A stretch of DNA of 20,664 bases from Bacillota bacterium (GTDB taxonomy: Bacteria > Bacillota > Clostridia > Oscillospirales > Acutalibacteraceae): positions 1 to 20,664 of the forward strand of contig WQTL01000511.1 of assembly GCA_009786275.1 (NCBI GenBank), read 5' to 3'. The notes under the pieces were generated by a model. That model was not told where the DNA came from and ran no database searches. It worked only from the letters and a program-made list of their open reading frames with translations. Both the position numbers and the translations under genes were made by a program. Positions 6,796 to 15,211 of this stretch are shown here, piece by piece; the first letter of the stretch is position 1, and every line of letters starts with the position of its first letter.

Positions 6796-8694
6796 TCAGT
6801 CCTCCCAAAAGCCGGTTTGCTTCTCTTGTTTTTGTTTGTCGTAATATCCGCAGAGATAGCCGCGGTCCAAGTCTTTATTAAAGTGCTGGCATGAGACCTC
6901 GTTCAGGTAAAGGCAGCCGACGCAGGCCTTTTCTTTGTTGATGCAGATGAGGTCAAAGATGCATTTCTCCGTCCTTTCCTTGGCGCGTTTCAGCCAGAGG
7001 TCAAAATGCGACTGAAAGGCACTGTATAACGCTCCCATATTGAAGCCCTGTGCGTTGGAGCAGTAGAGGAACACCGCCGGGACATTCGGCAAAATATATT
7101 CCGAGAGGGAGCTCTTGTCCAGCCCGCATATCTCGGACGCCTCGTTTATCAGGGCGTGGGAAATGCTGTGTATCAGCGTATAGACCCTCTTGGTGATTGC
7201 CCCACATGCGTCGCTTTCGTCAATGGCGCAAAATGGGGTAATCCGGTCAAGATGCACCCGGTCCAAAAACCACATCTTAATGCCAAAGTCGCTCATGTCC
7301 TGCGGCAAGTCCTCTTTTTCTATGAGCCGGTTCTCAACCAGCCAGGTTAGAACCCTTCGGCGGTCAAGCTCAAACAGCACGCCCTCCGTCTCAAGCCGGG
7401 TGGCGTAGATGTTTTTCTTCTCCATCTCCTGCGGGAATCCGTGCAGTCTTACCCCTTCCAGGGGTTCCCGCTCTTTGCGGGTGTACCCATAGGCCGCAAA
7501 GATGACGGGGACGCCGGAGCATATCTGCACATTGGCAAACCCCAGCGCCTTTGCAAGGCCGGTATAGTCCGGCTTCATGCCATCTTTGACGATTTCGGCG
7601 TCACGCTCCGCCTCTTGCAGGGAAAGCACCACCTTCGCGTGAACAAGCTCGTCGTATTCAAGGACCTCCTCTGCGATGGACGTAATGTCGTCGGCATTTA
7701 CCACCGCAAGCCCTTGGCCCACCTGCGCGATTGCTTCATAAATTTTTCCGCTCGGATTGGCTCGCCGCTTGGCGTCCATTACCATCGCAATGGTTGCGTC
7801 GTCAAGTCCGCCCAGCCGCAAGTTATCCGCTTCCTTTTGAAGGGCCGCCTCAAACTCGTCTTCCTGGGTGATACTTCCCTTGGCGATGATGTCCGCGTAT
7901 TCCTCCTGCGGTATCAGGCCCAGGTATTGGCCAATGACGACTTTTTCGCCGCGCCCTTCCTCTTCGTTGTCTAAAAACACGTCCTTGCGTTTGTCAAGCA
8001 GGTCAATGAGCGAAAGCGTAAACGGGAAATAGTGCGCCGAGTCCAGTGCGGATTTAATGCTCAGCTTCTGCTTGCAATCAGGGCAAGAGAATGGCACATC
8101 GGCTTTTTGCCCGCACTTTTTGCATACGAAATCCACACTGCTGCCGCGCCGGGTCATGTATTTGGTGCCGTGGTCTGCGTTGCGGCATTTGGGCACAAAG
8201 ATACCGTCCGCATAACCGCATTTGCAAAATCGTATCATCCTTAGCTGTGTCATGTGTTTCCCGCACGCGTCACACGCTTCGTTTTCGCGGCGTTTGAATT
8301 CCGCGTAGCTGTAATATTGGCGAACTCGGCCACAGGAGCTACAAACGAACACCCAAGGCTTAACCGAAGTAACAATCGCCCGCTCCTGTTCGCTGATTTT
8401 GGGCGTGAGCACATAGTAGGTATCCTCGTTGATGAGCGAGGAAAAGTTTACGACGGATGCCGCCCCATCCCGGCTCCTGCTTTTGAACTCCCCCACTCGT
8501 TGATTCACAACGCGCAGCAGCCGCTTGTTGTTGATGCCCGTCAGGTGGACGCTGTTCCAGCGGTCAACATGGACCGCATAGGTGATTCCGCCGCCGCTTT
8601 GGGAAAAATCCACCCAACTGCCCGGCAGATATTTATATAGGGCTTGGTTGACTCCTCGGAACATAATGTTCTTCGTGCTCTTGGCAGAGGCCAT
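6796..8694 (-). CDS. drmB-like: DrmB-like DUF1998 zinc protein
   Basis: A 632-residue protein resembling DISARM component DrmB. The N-terminal half holds several cysteine pairs spaced like zinc ribbons: CSSCGRVRQ, CDACGKHM, CKCGYADGIF, CKKCGQKA and CPDCKQKL. The C-terminal half has the DUF1998 hallmarks: a helix around ISHALINEASEICGLD, LYCSNAQGFNMGAL, and a final cysteine/histidine cluster CVGCLYLNEVSCQHFN followed by YLCGYYD. No catalytic nuclease motif is seen. In DISARM, DrmB forms a complex with DrmA. ATG at 8694 is chosen because AGGAGGG (8703-8709) lies 8 nt upstream and overlaps the preceding stop; an earlier in-frame ATG at 8721 would overlap that gene. Being directly after the DrmA-like gene strengthens the assignment. 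DUF1998 proteins also occur in Druantia, but there fused to the helicase. Confidence 0.77.
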   Translation of the reverse strand: MASAKSTKNIMFRGVNQALYKYLPGSWVDFSQSGGGITYAVHVDRWNSVHLTGINNKRLLRVVNQRVGEFKSRSRDGAASVVNFSSLINEDTYYVLTPKISEQERAIVTSVKPWVFVCSSCGRVRQYYSYAEFKRRENEACDACGKHMTQLRMIRFCKCGYADGIFVPKCRNADHGTKYMTRRGSSVDFVCKKCGQKADVPFSCPDCKQKLSIKSALDSAHYFPFTLSLIDLLDKRKDVFLDNEEEGRGEKVVIGQYLGLIPQEEYADIIAKGSITQEDEFEAALQKEADNLRLGGLDDATIAMVMDAKRRANPSGKIYEAIAQVGQGLAVVNADDITSIAEEVLEYDELVHAKVVLSLQEAERDAEIVKDGMKPDYTGLAKALGFANVQICSGVPVIFAAYGYTRKEREPLEGVRLHGFPQEMEKKNIYATRLETEGVLFELDRRRVLTWLVENRLIEKEDLPQDMSDFGIKMWFLDRVHLDRITPFCAIDESDACGAITKRVYTLIHSISHALINEASEICGLDKSSLSEYILPNVPAVFLYCSNAQGFNMGALYSAFQSHFDLWLKRAKERTEKCIFDLICINKEKACVGCLYLNEVSCQHFNKDLDRGYLCGYYDKQKQEKQTGFWED

Positions 8695-8707
8695 TGTTGT
8701 TTCCCTC

Positions 8708-11700
8708 CTATTCCATCTCAACGATAAGTTGATTGTCGGTGTCCCGAAGGCTTAGCATCACCTTGAAGTAGCAGCGCTTAAAAACCTCTGTCAGATATGC
8801 GTTCGCTTCAAACGACCCGTTTTTCAAGTCGTCTATCAGGGCGTCAATGGACTGGTCGATCGTCCGGCGATAGAGCTTCCCGATGGCTCTGTCATCGTCA
8901 GAGCACTTGTAAACCCCATAGGCATGCGCTTTCAGCTCCGCTGCCGTGATTTCGCCGGCCAGCAGCGCGGCCTTCAGGTTCGAGTATTTGCTGACATCGC
9001 ACATGCCCGCCGTATGCTTCAGGAGATAAAGATAATGGTTTAGAATCAGGCCTGCAATGACCCCCGGCAGGGTGTTCTCAACGGATTTCGTTGCCCAGCG
9101 ATTGATCGAAACAGAATCCACCAGAATATCTTTATACTCATGGAACTTGACAAAGTTCCTCAGGTAGCTTCGGTCCTTCTCGCGTGTCGGCTGCATAATG
9201 TCGACGACGATTCCTGTGTGCTTTCTGCCAACGCGCGAATAGGCCTGGATATACTCCGCCGTGTTGCCGGGGATTCCGTAAAACAGCATCAGATTGAATC
9301 TGTCCGCGTCCACGCCGTGAGAGATCATGCTGGTGGCGGCAATCATATTGAAATCAATCCCATGAATCACGCTTTCGGCGTGTTCAATGGTTGAAAGCGT
9401 AGACCTGACATCCTGGAAGGTGTCGTCGCCGGTCATCTTCTTGGCCTCCAACGGCTGTATGCCCTCTTCAATCAGCTCTGTATTGATGGGGTCCTCCAGC
9501 GCATGCAGCACCTTATTGCTCTCAAGCTTGACGTTGTTGTATTCAAGGATGATCCAATACTCCTCGAGCAGCCGCTTCACCTCGGCGATTCGGTCGTCTT
9601 CCGTTCCGGCAATCTCTATGCCGTCAAGAGCAAGCACCTCCTGCGGATTGGTATAGAGGCTCCAGACCACACGTTTCAGGTATTGAAGGGAATATGCGAC
9701 GCTGCTTACGATTGCTTTGCCGAACGGCGCATAGCCAATGATGATTCTGCCAATATCATCCTGGTCGACGAACGAGTAGAAATTATGGTCCAGATAGGGG
9801 GAAGCGGCAGGGAATCGAATGGCCCCTTTCCAATATAGGTGCTGGGCCTGCTCTTCATAGGCGGAAATGGTGGCGGTGGCCCCGATGACCTTGACGCCTC
9901 TATTGCAACCCGAAAGCTTTCGTATAAAATACTCAATCAACGTTTCGTAATGGGCGTCGTAAGCGCCCAAAGATTCTCTGATAAGATGCAGCTCATCCTG
10001 AATAACCAGAGTGGGCGCGGGGTCTTTCATCGATACGCCGGCGAAATCATCCGGGCCGCACTGGCAGCCGTCAACCAAGCATTTTGTCTTCGCCGTAAAC
10101 CCGTGCTTTGGGCATTCGCTCTCCGCACCGCATAGGATATTGTGGAAATTCGAGTTAAACCCAATGGCGGTCATCTTGTCAACGGTGGAAATGATGACGG
10201 AGGGCAGGTATCTATAGATGTCGTTGTCAACCATATACAGCGGAATGACGCCGCCCGAAGCACACACTCCATTTCTGCAAACATGCTGCAAAGAGTTGGC
10301 CTGCGCGTCATAGACCACATGGACAGATTCCTGTCTGCAAAACGGGCAGACATCAATCAAACGATATTTTTCGTCCACTTCATCCGGCGATAGCTCCTGC
10401 AGCGTCCGCTGTAGGTCCTTATCAATTTTATTGGGCGTATTTCCTTCCCCAACGTAATAACCGATGCTGAATGGGCGGCCGCCCGGGATTTTTTCCTGAC
10501 GAATCACCTCGGCCGCAGCGAGAATGTTGGCGACACGCTGCACCTGCTGAACAGACAACAATCGCAGCGGATACTTTAAGATAGCGGTCACGCCGCAGTT
10601 TTTCCCGCGTAGCCGGTCAAAGAACAGGTTGAACAGGAGGATGCCCAAAAAAGCCTCCGTCTTACCGCCGCCGGTTGGAAAGTAGAGGATGTCCACATCG
10701 TCCGTCTTCGCTTTATTTTTGGTGTCGTCGTCAAGCATCAAGTCCTGCTCATGCGCCACAACGTCGAGAATCAGCGAGACGACAAAAACGATTTGAAACA
10801 GACGCCAGCTATCATAGCCCTTAGCCGCCGCTTTGAAGGCTCGGTTCATATAACGAAAGGCGTCGCAGACCATATTGTGTTTGCAGAGCAGGTCAATGCC
10901 TGTCGCAAATCGTGTGATCTCCATCTGGAAGTCCGCAATCTCCTTCCCAAACTGCCTTACACCCGATTCGGTGAGCGCGCCATCCGCACCCAAGGGGAGC
11001 CGCCTGCGCCGCTCCAAATCCGCCTGCCAGCCGACCGCTTCCGCCAGCATATTCTTGTAGATTTTCTCAAGCGCCGCGATTGGGTCGGCAATCAGATCGT
11101 CAAATTTAATCGCGAGCTTGTCGTTTGTCTTCAGCCGTTTCTGGACAAAATACGGGACGTGCGTCGTCTGCATCTCCGCATTTGCAAGGTCATAGGAGAC
11201 ATTGCAGTTATTTCCAAGGGCATAGACGCGTTTGTCGTATTTGTAGTCGTCGGCAAAGTAGTCCAGTTCGATTGGAACGCATTGCGTATGCAGGCATCTG
11301 ACCTTGAGCCCTGAATTGAAGAGCGTGCTGATTCTGTACTTATCCGTCTTAGCGGCAGCTTGTCCAAACCCCGCGCTTTCGTCGCCGATGGGCGTTTCAT
11401 TGCTGAGCGCAACGGTCACGTTGAGGCTTTCGCCGCTGCCTTTCAAATCAACGCTCAGGGAGTAATCAAAGCGCAGGAACATATCGAATTCTTCCCGCGC
11501 CGTTTGCCTCGCTTTATACGCTTGCCAGGCCTCTTCGGAAAGCAAATCCTCCATTTTGAGCTTATCTCTGAATTGGCAGGGCATTGTATTGGGGTGGGCT
11601 TTTGCCTCAGCGCAGAGGTCGTCGACTTGACGTTTCAGCTGTGCATAAAAGGGAGAATCGGACGGTATGCAGCCGCAATCGAACGCTGGGTTGTAGATAT

Positions 11701-12181
11701 CGGCAATTTTCACCTCCAAGCAATCCTGGGCCCTATCGATGGCTATCTTTTCGTAGACGGGCAAAAGTTGAACCCTATGCGCCTGCATTTCAGCCGTCAA
11801 TTGTCCCGCGCCGTATGCCTCGGCCAGAGCGTGAAAGTCCGCAAGCGATGGCTCGGGGCTAAAGGTGGAGATGAAGTTATCCAAAAAGAATTTGCGCTGC
11901 TGCTCAAGGCTCGGCACCACCCGGAAGAAAAAATTGCCCTGAGGATAAATTTGCAGTTCGGCGGTTTCGATGTCTTTTTTCGGGATTCGGAAATCGACGC
12001 TGATTTGCTTGATCAAGACGCTTGAAGAAAAATTGTCCTCCGCGCTCTGCGGGGATAGCTTCCCGACATAGATACGGTCGTCAGGACTGTGAAACAGCAA
12101 TTGTTCGTTATCCGTGCCGGAAATTGCAGCCACAAACCGGTTGACGATGTTGCTTGCCAGCACCTCTCTGTTATTCGGCAT
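8708..12181 (-). CDS. drmA-like: DrmA-like large SF2 helicase
   Basis: A 1157-residue helicase matching DISARM DrmA in length and layout. Helicase motifs: Walker A FPTGGGKTEAFLG (~500), DELH box in VIQDELHLIRE (~727), GATATI (~764) and motif VI QAYSRVGRKH (~982). Between Walker A and the DELH box is a metal-binding insert with CPFCRQES, CRNGVC and CPKHG/CLVDGCQCG, a trait I associate with the DrmA/Druantia-type helicases. The first ~450 residues are an unassigned domain. ATG at 12181 has AAGGGG about 10 nt upstream and overlaps the previous gene by 11 nt; ATG at 12202 is possible (seven residues longer). In DISARM, DrmA with DrmB binds and translocates on invading DNA. No methyltransferase or PLD partner is encoded nearby. 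Confidence 0.8.
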   Translation of the reverse strand: MPNNREVLASNIVNRFVAAISGTDNEQLLFHSPDDRIYVGKLSPQSAEDNFSSSVLIKQISVDFRIPKKDIETAELQIYPQGNFFFRVVPSLEQQRKFFLDNFISTFSPEPSLADFHALAEAYGAGQLTAEMQAHRVQLLPVYEKIAIDRAQDCLEVKIADIYNPAFDCGCIPSDSPFYAQLKRQVDDLCAEAKAHPNTMPCQFRDKLKMEDLLSEEAWQAYKARQTAREEFDMFLRFDYSLSVDLKGSGESLNVTVALSNETPIGDESAGFGQAAAKTDKYRISTLFNSGLKVRCLHTQCVPIELDYFADDYKYDKRVYALGNNCNVSYDLANAEMQTTHVPYFVQKRLKTNDKLAIKFDDLIADPIAALEKIYKNMLAEAVGWQADLERRRRLPLGADGALTESGVRQFGKEIADFQMEITRFATGIDLLCKHNMVCDAFRYMNRAFKAAAKGYDSWRLFQIVFVVSLILDVVAHEQDLMLDDDTKNKAKTDDVDILYFPTGGGKTEAFLGILLFNLFFDRLRGKNCGVTAILKYPLRLLSVQQVQRVANILAAAEVIRQEKIPGGRPFSIGYYVGEGNTPNKIDKDLQRTLQELSPDEVDEKYRLIDVCPFCRQESVHVVYDAQANSLQHVCRNGVCASGGVIPLYMVDNDIYRYLPSVIISTVDKMTAIGFNSNFHNILCGAESECPKHGFTAKTKCLVDGCQCGPDDFAGVSMKDPAPTLVIQDELHLIRESLGAYDAHYETLIEYFIRKLSGCNRGVKVIGATATISAYEEQAQHLYWKGAIRFPAASPYLDHNFYSFVDQDDIGRIIIGYAPFGKAIVSSVAYSLQYLKRVVWSLYTNPQEVLALDGIEIAGTEDDRIAEVKRLLEEYWIILEYNNVKLESNKVLHALEDPINTELIEEGIQPLEAKKMTGDDTFQDVRSTLSTIEHAESVIHGIDFNMIAATSMISHGVDADRFNLMLFYGIPGNTAEYIQAYSRVGRKHTGIVVDIMQPTREKDRSYLRNFVKFHEYKDILVDSVSINRWATKSVENTLPGVIAGLILNHYLYLLKHTAGMCDVSKYSNLKAALLAGEITAAELKAHAYGVYKCSDDDRAIGKLYRRTIDQSIDALIDDLKNGSFEANAYLTEVFKRCYFKVMLSLRDTDNQLIVEME

Positions 12182-13247
12182 GAATGACCCACCCCTTCTC
12201 ATTTAGTCTCTCTGATACAAATTTCGCCTTCAGCCCAATATACGAAACCGCCAGTTCAAACGCGGCGTCATAGGCGGCGCTGTCCATCAAGGCGCCGCAG
12301 CGGCTGAGGACTGAGAGGGCCTCCAGCCATTCCGCATAGCTTCCAAGCCTGCATTCCGCCGTGCTCCTATCCCTTTGAAGCAGGTCTCTAAAATGGCCGC
12401 TAAACACAGCAAGCAGGCCGCCAATTCTGTCCCAATTTTTGAAATAGGCGGAGCCTGCAATCTCCGCCAGCCATAGCAGCATCGCGATATTTGTGTATTT
12501 GTTGAGCCCGCCGCGGCTGAGGGCTTCAGCCTCGCGCAGGGTCTCTTTCCAGCGGGCGAATTTGGCCCTGGTTTCGTCGTCAAGCGCTGCGGCGCTCAGA
12601 AAATCCAGGTATCCCGTGAAATTCCCTTTCGGCGCGTATTCTGTTTCGCCACATGCAATCAAATCAATTGGTTCGCCGGGAATGGCGGCGGCAGCTGGCT
12701 GCGAAGCGCCCGGGCGGTATGCGTTCGGAGAAATAACCGATTCCTCTCCGTCGTCTAAATCAAGCGGTTCTCCGGTAATGATTGTCCTGGCGGCGACCTT
12801 GCCCGCGCCGAACGCCGTCTCTCCGCAGAGAATCGTCTTTTCGCTCTTCGCGATTGTCTCCACCGCAAGGGTCTTGCCGACCAAAATACTGTTGTCGGCC
12901 GTGAGTGTTCCGACGTCTATATCCTGCGCCACAATTCTGTCGTGCGTTTCGATTGTTGCGGCTCGCATATCATTCACCCAAATATCGTCATGAACGAGAA
13001 TCGAACCGCTGACTTCGCAAACGCCAAGGCAGATGAGTCTGCCTTTGACGTCGAGCTCAGCCGCTTGGATGTCGCCCAACACGGTTAAGTTGAACAGCGC
13101 CGTGACCTTGCCGCCGCAAACGATATTAGAGCCAACAGTGTAACTGGCCTTAAATATCGCCTCGTCGCACTGCTCAAAGGAGGGCAGGAAGAATTGCCCG
13201 CTTACCTCGAAGCAGCCGCTTGTTTTGCCGTCGTATGCAGCCGTCAC
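12171..13247 (-). CDS. Bactofilin-like beta-helix protein with helical C-terminus
   Basis: A 358-residue protein. Residues ~30-150 consist of about seven imperfect repeats of 16-18 residues with alternating hydrophobic positions, for example LTVLGDIQAAELDVKG, RLICLGVCEVSGSILV, DIWVNDMRAATIETHD and SILVGKTLAVETIA. This is the pattern of a right-handed beta-helix such as bactofilin (polymer-forming, DUF583) domains. After a low-complexity linker the last ~160 residues look helical (KFARWKETLREAEAL, IAMLLWLAEIAG). No catalytic motif, signal peptide or membrane anchor is evident. GTG at 13247 overlaps the helicase stop in a GTGA arrangement, indicating translational coupling. A scaffold or filament role is plausible but inferred; other solenoid families cannot be excluded without structure prediction. 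Confidence 0.6.
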   Translation of the reverse strand: MTAAYDGKTSGCFEVSGQFFLPSFEQCDEAIFKASYTVGSNIVCGGKVTALFNLTVLGDIQAAELDVKGRLICLGVCEVSGSILVHDDIWVNDMRAATIETHDRIVAQDIDVGTLTADNSILVGKTLAVETIAKSEKTILCGETAFGAGKVAARTIITGEPLDLDDGEESVISPNAYRPGASQPAAAAIPGEPIDLIACGETEYAPKGNFTGYLDFLSAAALDDETRAKFARWKETLREAEALSRGGLNKYTNIAMLLWLAEIAGSAYFKNWDRIGGLLAVFSGHFRDLLQRDRSTAECRLGSYAEWLEALSVLSRCGALMDSAAYDAAFELAVSYIGLKAKFVSERLNEKGWVIHAE

Positions 13248-15211
13248 TCGCTCACCCCCCGCATTGACTGCCGAAGCAAGTCCATATAGATCGATTCCCC
13301 TTCCGGCGCCGACAATATGACCGTCAATTCATCCTTCGCCCTTGTGCAGCCTGTATAAAGGAAGTTGATATTCTTCTTCACCGCTTCAAGCTGTTCCTGC
13401 GTGGGCGAAGCCAGTTCCTGTCGTGTCCTCGCCTTCTCGTGTATTCCAAGGGGGAGCAGCCCGGCCAGGACAACAGCCCGGAAGTCCAAACCCAGTGAGC
13501 CCTCTATTGTCGTTATCGTTACGCCCCTGCGGGCTCCATAGGTTGCGCCTTCCGATTGGCCGTACATCAGAACAGCGGGCGGCTCCCACCCCTGCGCAAT
13601 AAAGTAGCGTTTAATCCCATACATAAAATAATAGTATTTATCTTTCCACGTCTTCGAGTAATATTTTTCAATCCTGTGGTTGTAAAGAATGACGGCGATA
13701 TCAACTTCGCTTAAGTCTTTGTTGTCGATGAAATCCTTGATGGCGTTCCCGATTGCTTTGCCTTCTCCTTCATTGCTCAGGTCAGTCAGCTCAATCAAGG
13801 CCGGGCGGTTCCCGGGCCTGTGCGCCGCTCCGCGCAAAAACAGCTCCGGGTCCGATGTGAGGTCAACCCCAAGCGCCGTCCCCAGATTCTTTGCGCAGGC
13901 GACGTAGCGGTCTATCGCATCGTTGATGGGTTTTGAATTTCTGTAGTTTATTTCAATCGGTATTGTTTTCCCTCTATATTCGGGATATTCGGCGCCGCCG
14001 CCCTGCCAGGGCGCTCTTCCGTGCCGGATGTTGTTTTTGATGTCCTGCGACTTATCTCCGGCAATCGCAAAATAGTGGTCATCGGCATTTTTGCTCTTTA
14101 GAAGGTTGAAACAGAACCGATACCATTCCGGCTTGAAAATCTGCACCTCATCAATGAAGACACCATAGAATCTTTCTTCGATTTTCCCCTGCCGCAATGC
14201 TTCATTGGCGCTGCTGAACAATCTATCGTAATAATCGCTTTCATCGCTTTTCGATGGAAGCGCAAGCCCATGGCTTATCAAAAGAAATTTACAGAGGGCA
14301 AAAAATGTGGAGCAACGGACATTCCTTTCAGAGAAACCCGCCTGCGCGATTGCCCATTGGTAGTAGTTATTCAAATTCTTGTTGTAGCAGGTGATCAGAA
14401 ATTTTTCGCTTGGGTTGAGGCTCGCCAGCTTGAAGCACTTGGAGATAAGCAGAACGCTCTTTCCGCTTCCCGCGCAAGCCAATATGAGCTGATTGCCTTT
14501 CGCAATCTTGTTGACGATGTCTATCTGCTTTCCGTCCAGCCGATAGGACTGCACGGCTCTGTCCGCGGCCTCTAAATCGCCGTCAACACCCGCTACCGCC
14601 CCATGCTCCTCCAATAGGAACTTGCGGGGAATTGTAATTTCAGGGCACAGGCGTTGAAACACATTGTTGACCTGCGCCTCTTCCAGCTCGTCGGCGCTCC
14701 CCAGGTAGCACTCAACCATCTCTGCGCCGGTCTTGCGTATCCGCGTTATGGTATCCTTGCAGAGAACATGGTCCAGGCAAAACTGACGTGCTCTCTCGTC
14801 AAGCGCCGCCATCAATGGCGCTTCATTGACTTTTGGCAGGACAAAGCAAATATTGACCGGAAAACGCAATTTGCCCGATTCGTCGGTCAGGTAACGGCTT
14901 GCTTCCAGCCTTTTAATGATGTCGCTTTCCAGTATTCCATAGACGATAGGATTGCAATAGGCCTGAACAGCCAAAGGTCCCGCCTTGTCGGAAACATCCA
15001 GAAAGCGCAGCAGCAGAATGCCTTCTTTTACAATCAGCAGGTGAAACAGTTCAGGTTTCCCCGCGCCGGCGTCTTTTCTGCGCGGATTGATGTGCAACAC
15101 ATAATAAGCCATCTCCTCGCCGGAGAAAGCCCGCTCAACTGTCCGCAGGAACGACTTTTCGTCAACCGTCAAATCCAACTGGTCGTATTTCTCCGGATAA
15201 ATCTGCAGCAT
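13244..15211 (-). CDS. SF1 (UvrD-like) helicase with degenerate NERD-like N-terminus
   Basis: A 655-residue SF1 helicase. Motifs: Walker A LACAGSGKSVLL (~240-250), Walker B VFIDEVQIF (~353), AGDKSQDI (~383), INYRNSKPIND (~422), TTIEGSLGLDFRAVVLAG (~567) and YTGCTRAKDEL (~622). The Walker B reads DEVQ, within SF1 variation. The first ~200 residues contain HLLIVKEGILLLRFLDV, which resembles the strand pair of a NERD domain but lacks its E-x-K residues, so I suggest an inactivated version. ATG at 15211 shares one base with the stop of the GHKL gene (TAATG), implying coupled translation. It is distantly similar in layout to the NERD helicase later in the operon, giving the operon two SF1 motors. 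Possible role: DNA or RNA translocation within the defence complex. Confidence 0.85.
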   Translation of the reverse strand: MLQIYPEKYDQLDLTVDEKSFLRTVERAFSGEEMAYYVLHINPRRKDAGAGKPELFHLLIVKEGILLLRFLDVSDKAGPLAVQAYCNPIVYGILESDIIKRLEASRYLTDESGKLRFPVNICFVLPKVNEAPLMAALDERARQFCLDHVLCKDTITRIRKTGAEMVECYLGSADELEEAQVNNVFQRLCPEITIPRKFLLEEHGAVAGVDGDLEAADRAVQSYRLDGKQIDIVNKIAKGNQLILACAGSGKSVLLISKCFKLASLNPSEKFLITCYNKNLNNYYQWAIAQAGFSERNVRCSTFFALCKFLLISHGLALPSKSDESDYYDRLFSSANEALRQGKIEERFYGVFIDEVQIFKPEWYRFCFNLLKSKNADDHYFAIAGDKSQDIKNNIRHGRAPWQGGGAEYPEYRGKTIPIEINYRNSKPINDAIDRYVACAKNLGTALGVDLTSDPELFLRGAAHRPGNRPALIELTDLSNEGEGKAIGNAIKDFIDNKDLSEVDIAVILYNHRIEKYYSKTWKDKYYYFMYGIKRYFIAQGWEPPAVLMYGQSEGATYGARRGVTITTIEGSLGLDFRAVVLAGLLPLGIHEKARTRQELASPTQEQLEAVKKNINFLYTGCTRAKDELTVILSAPEGESIYMDLLRQSMRGVSE

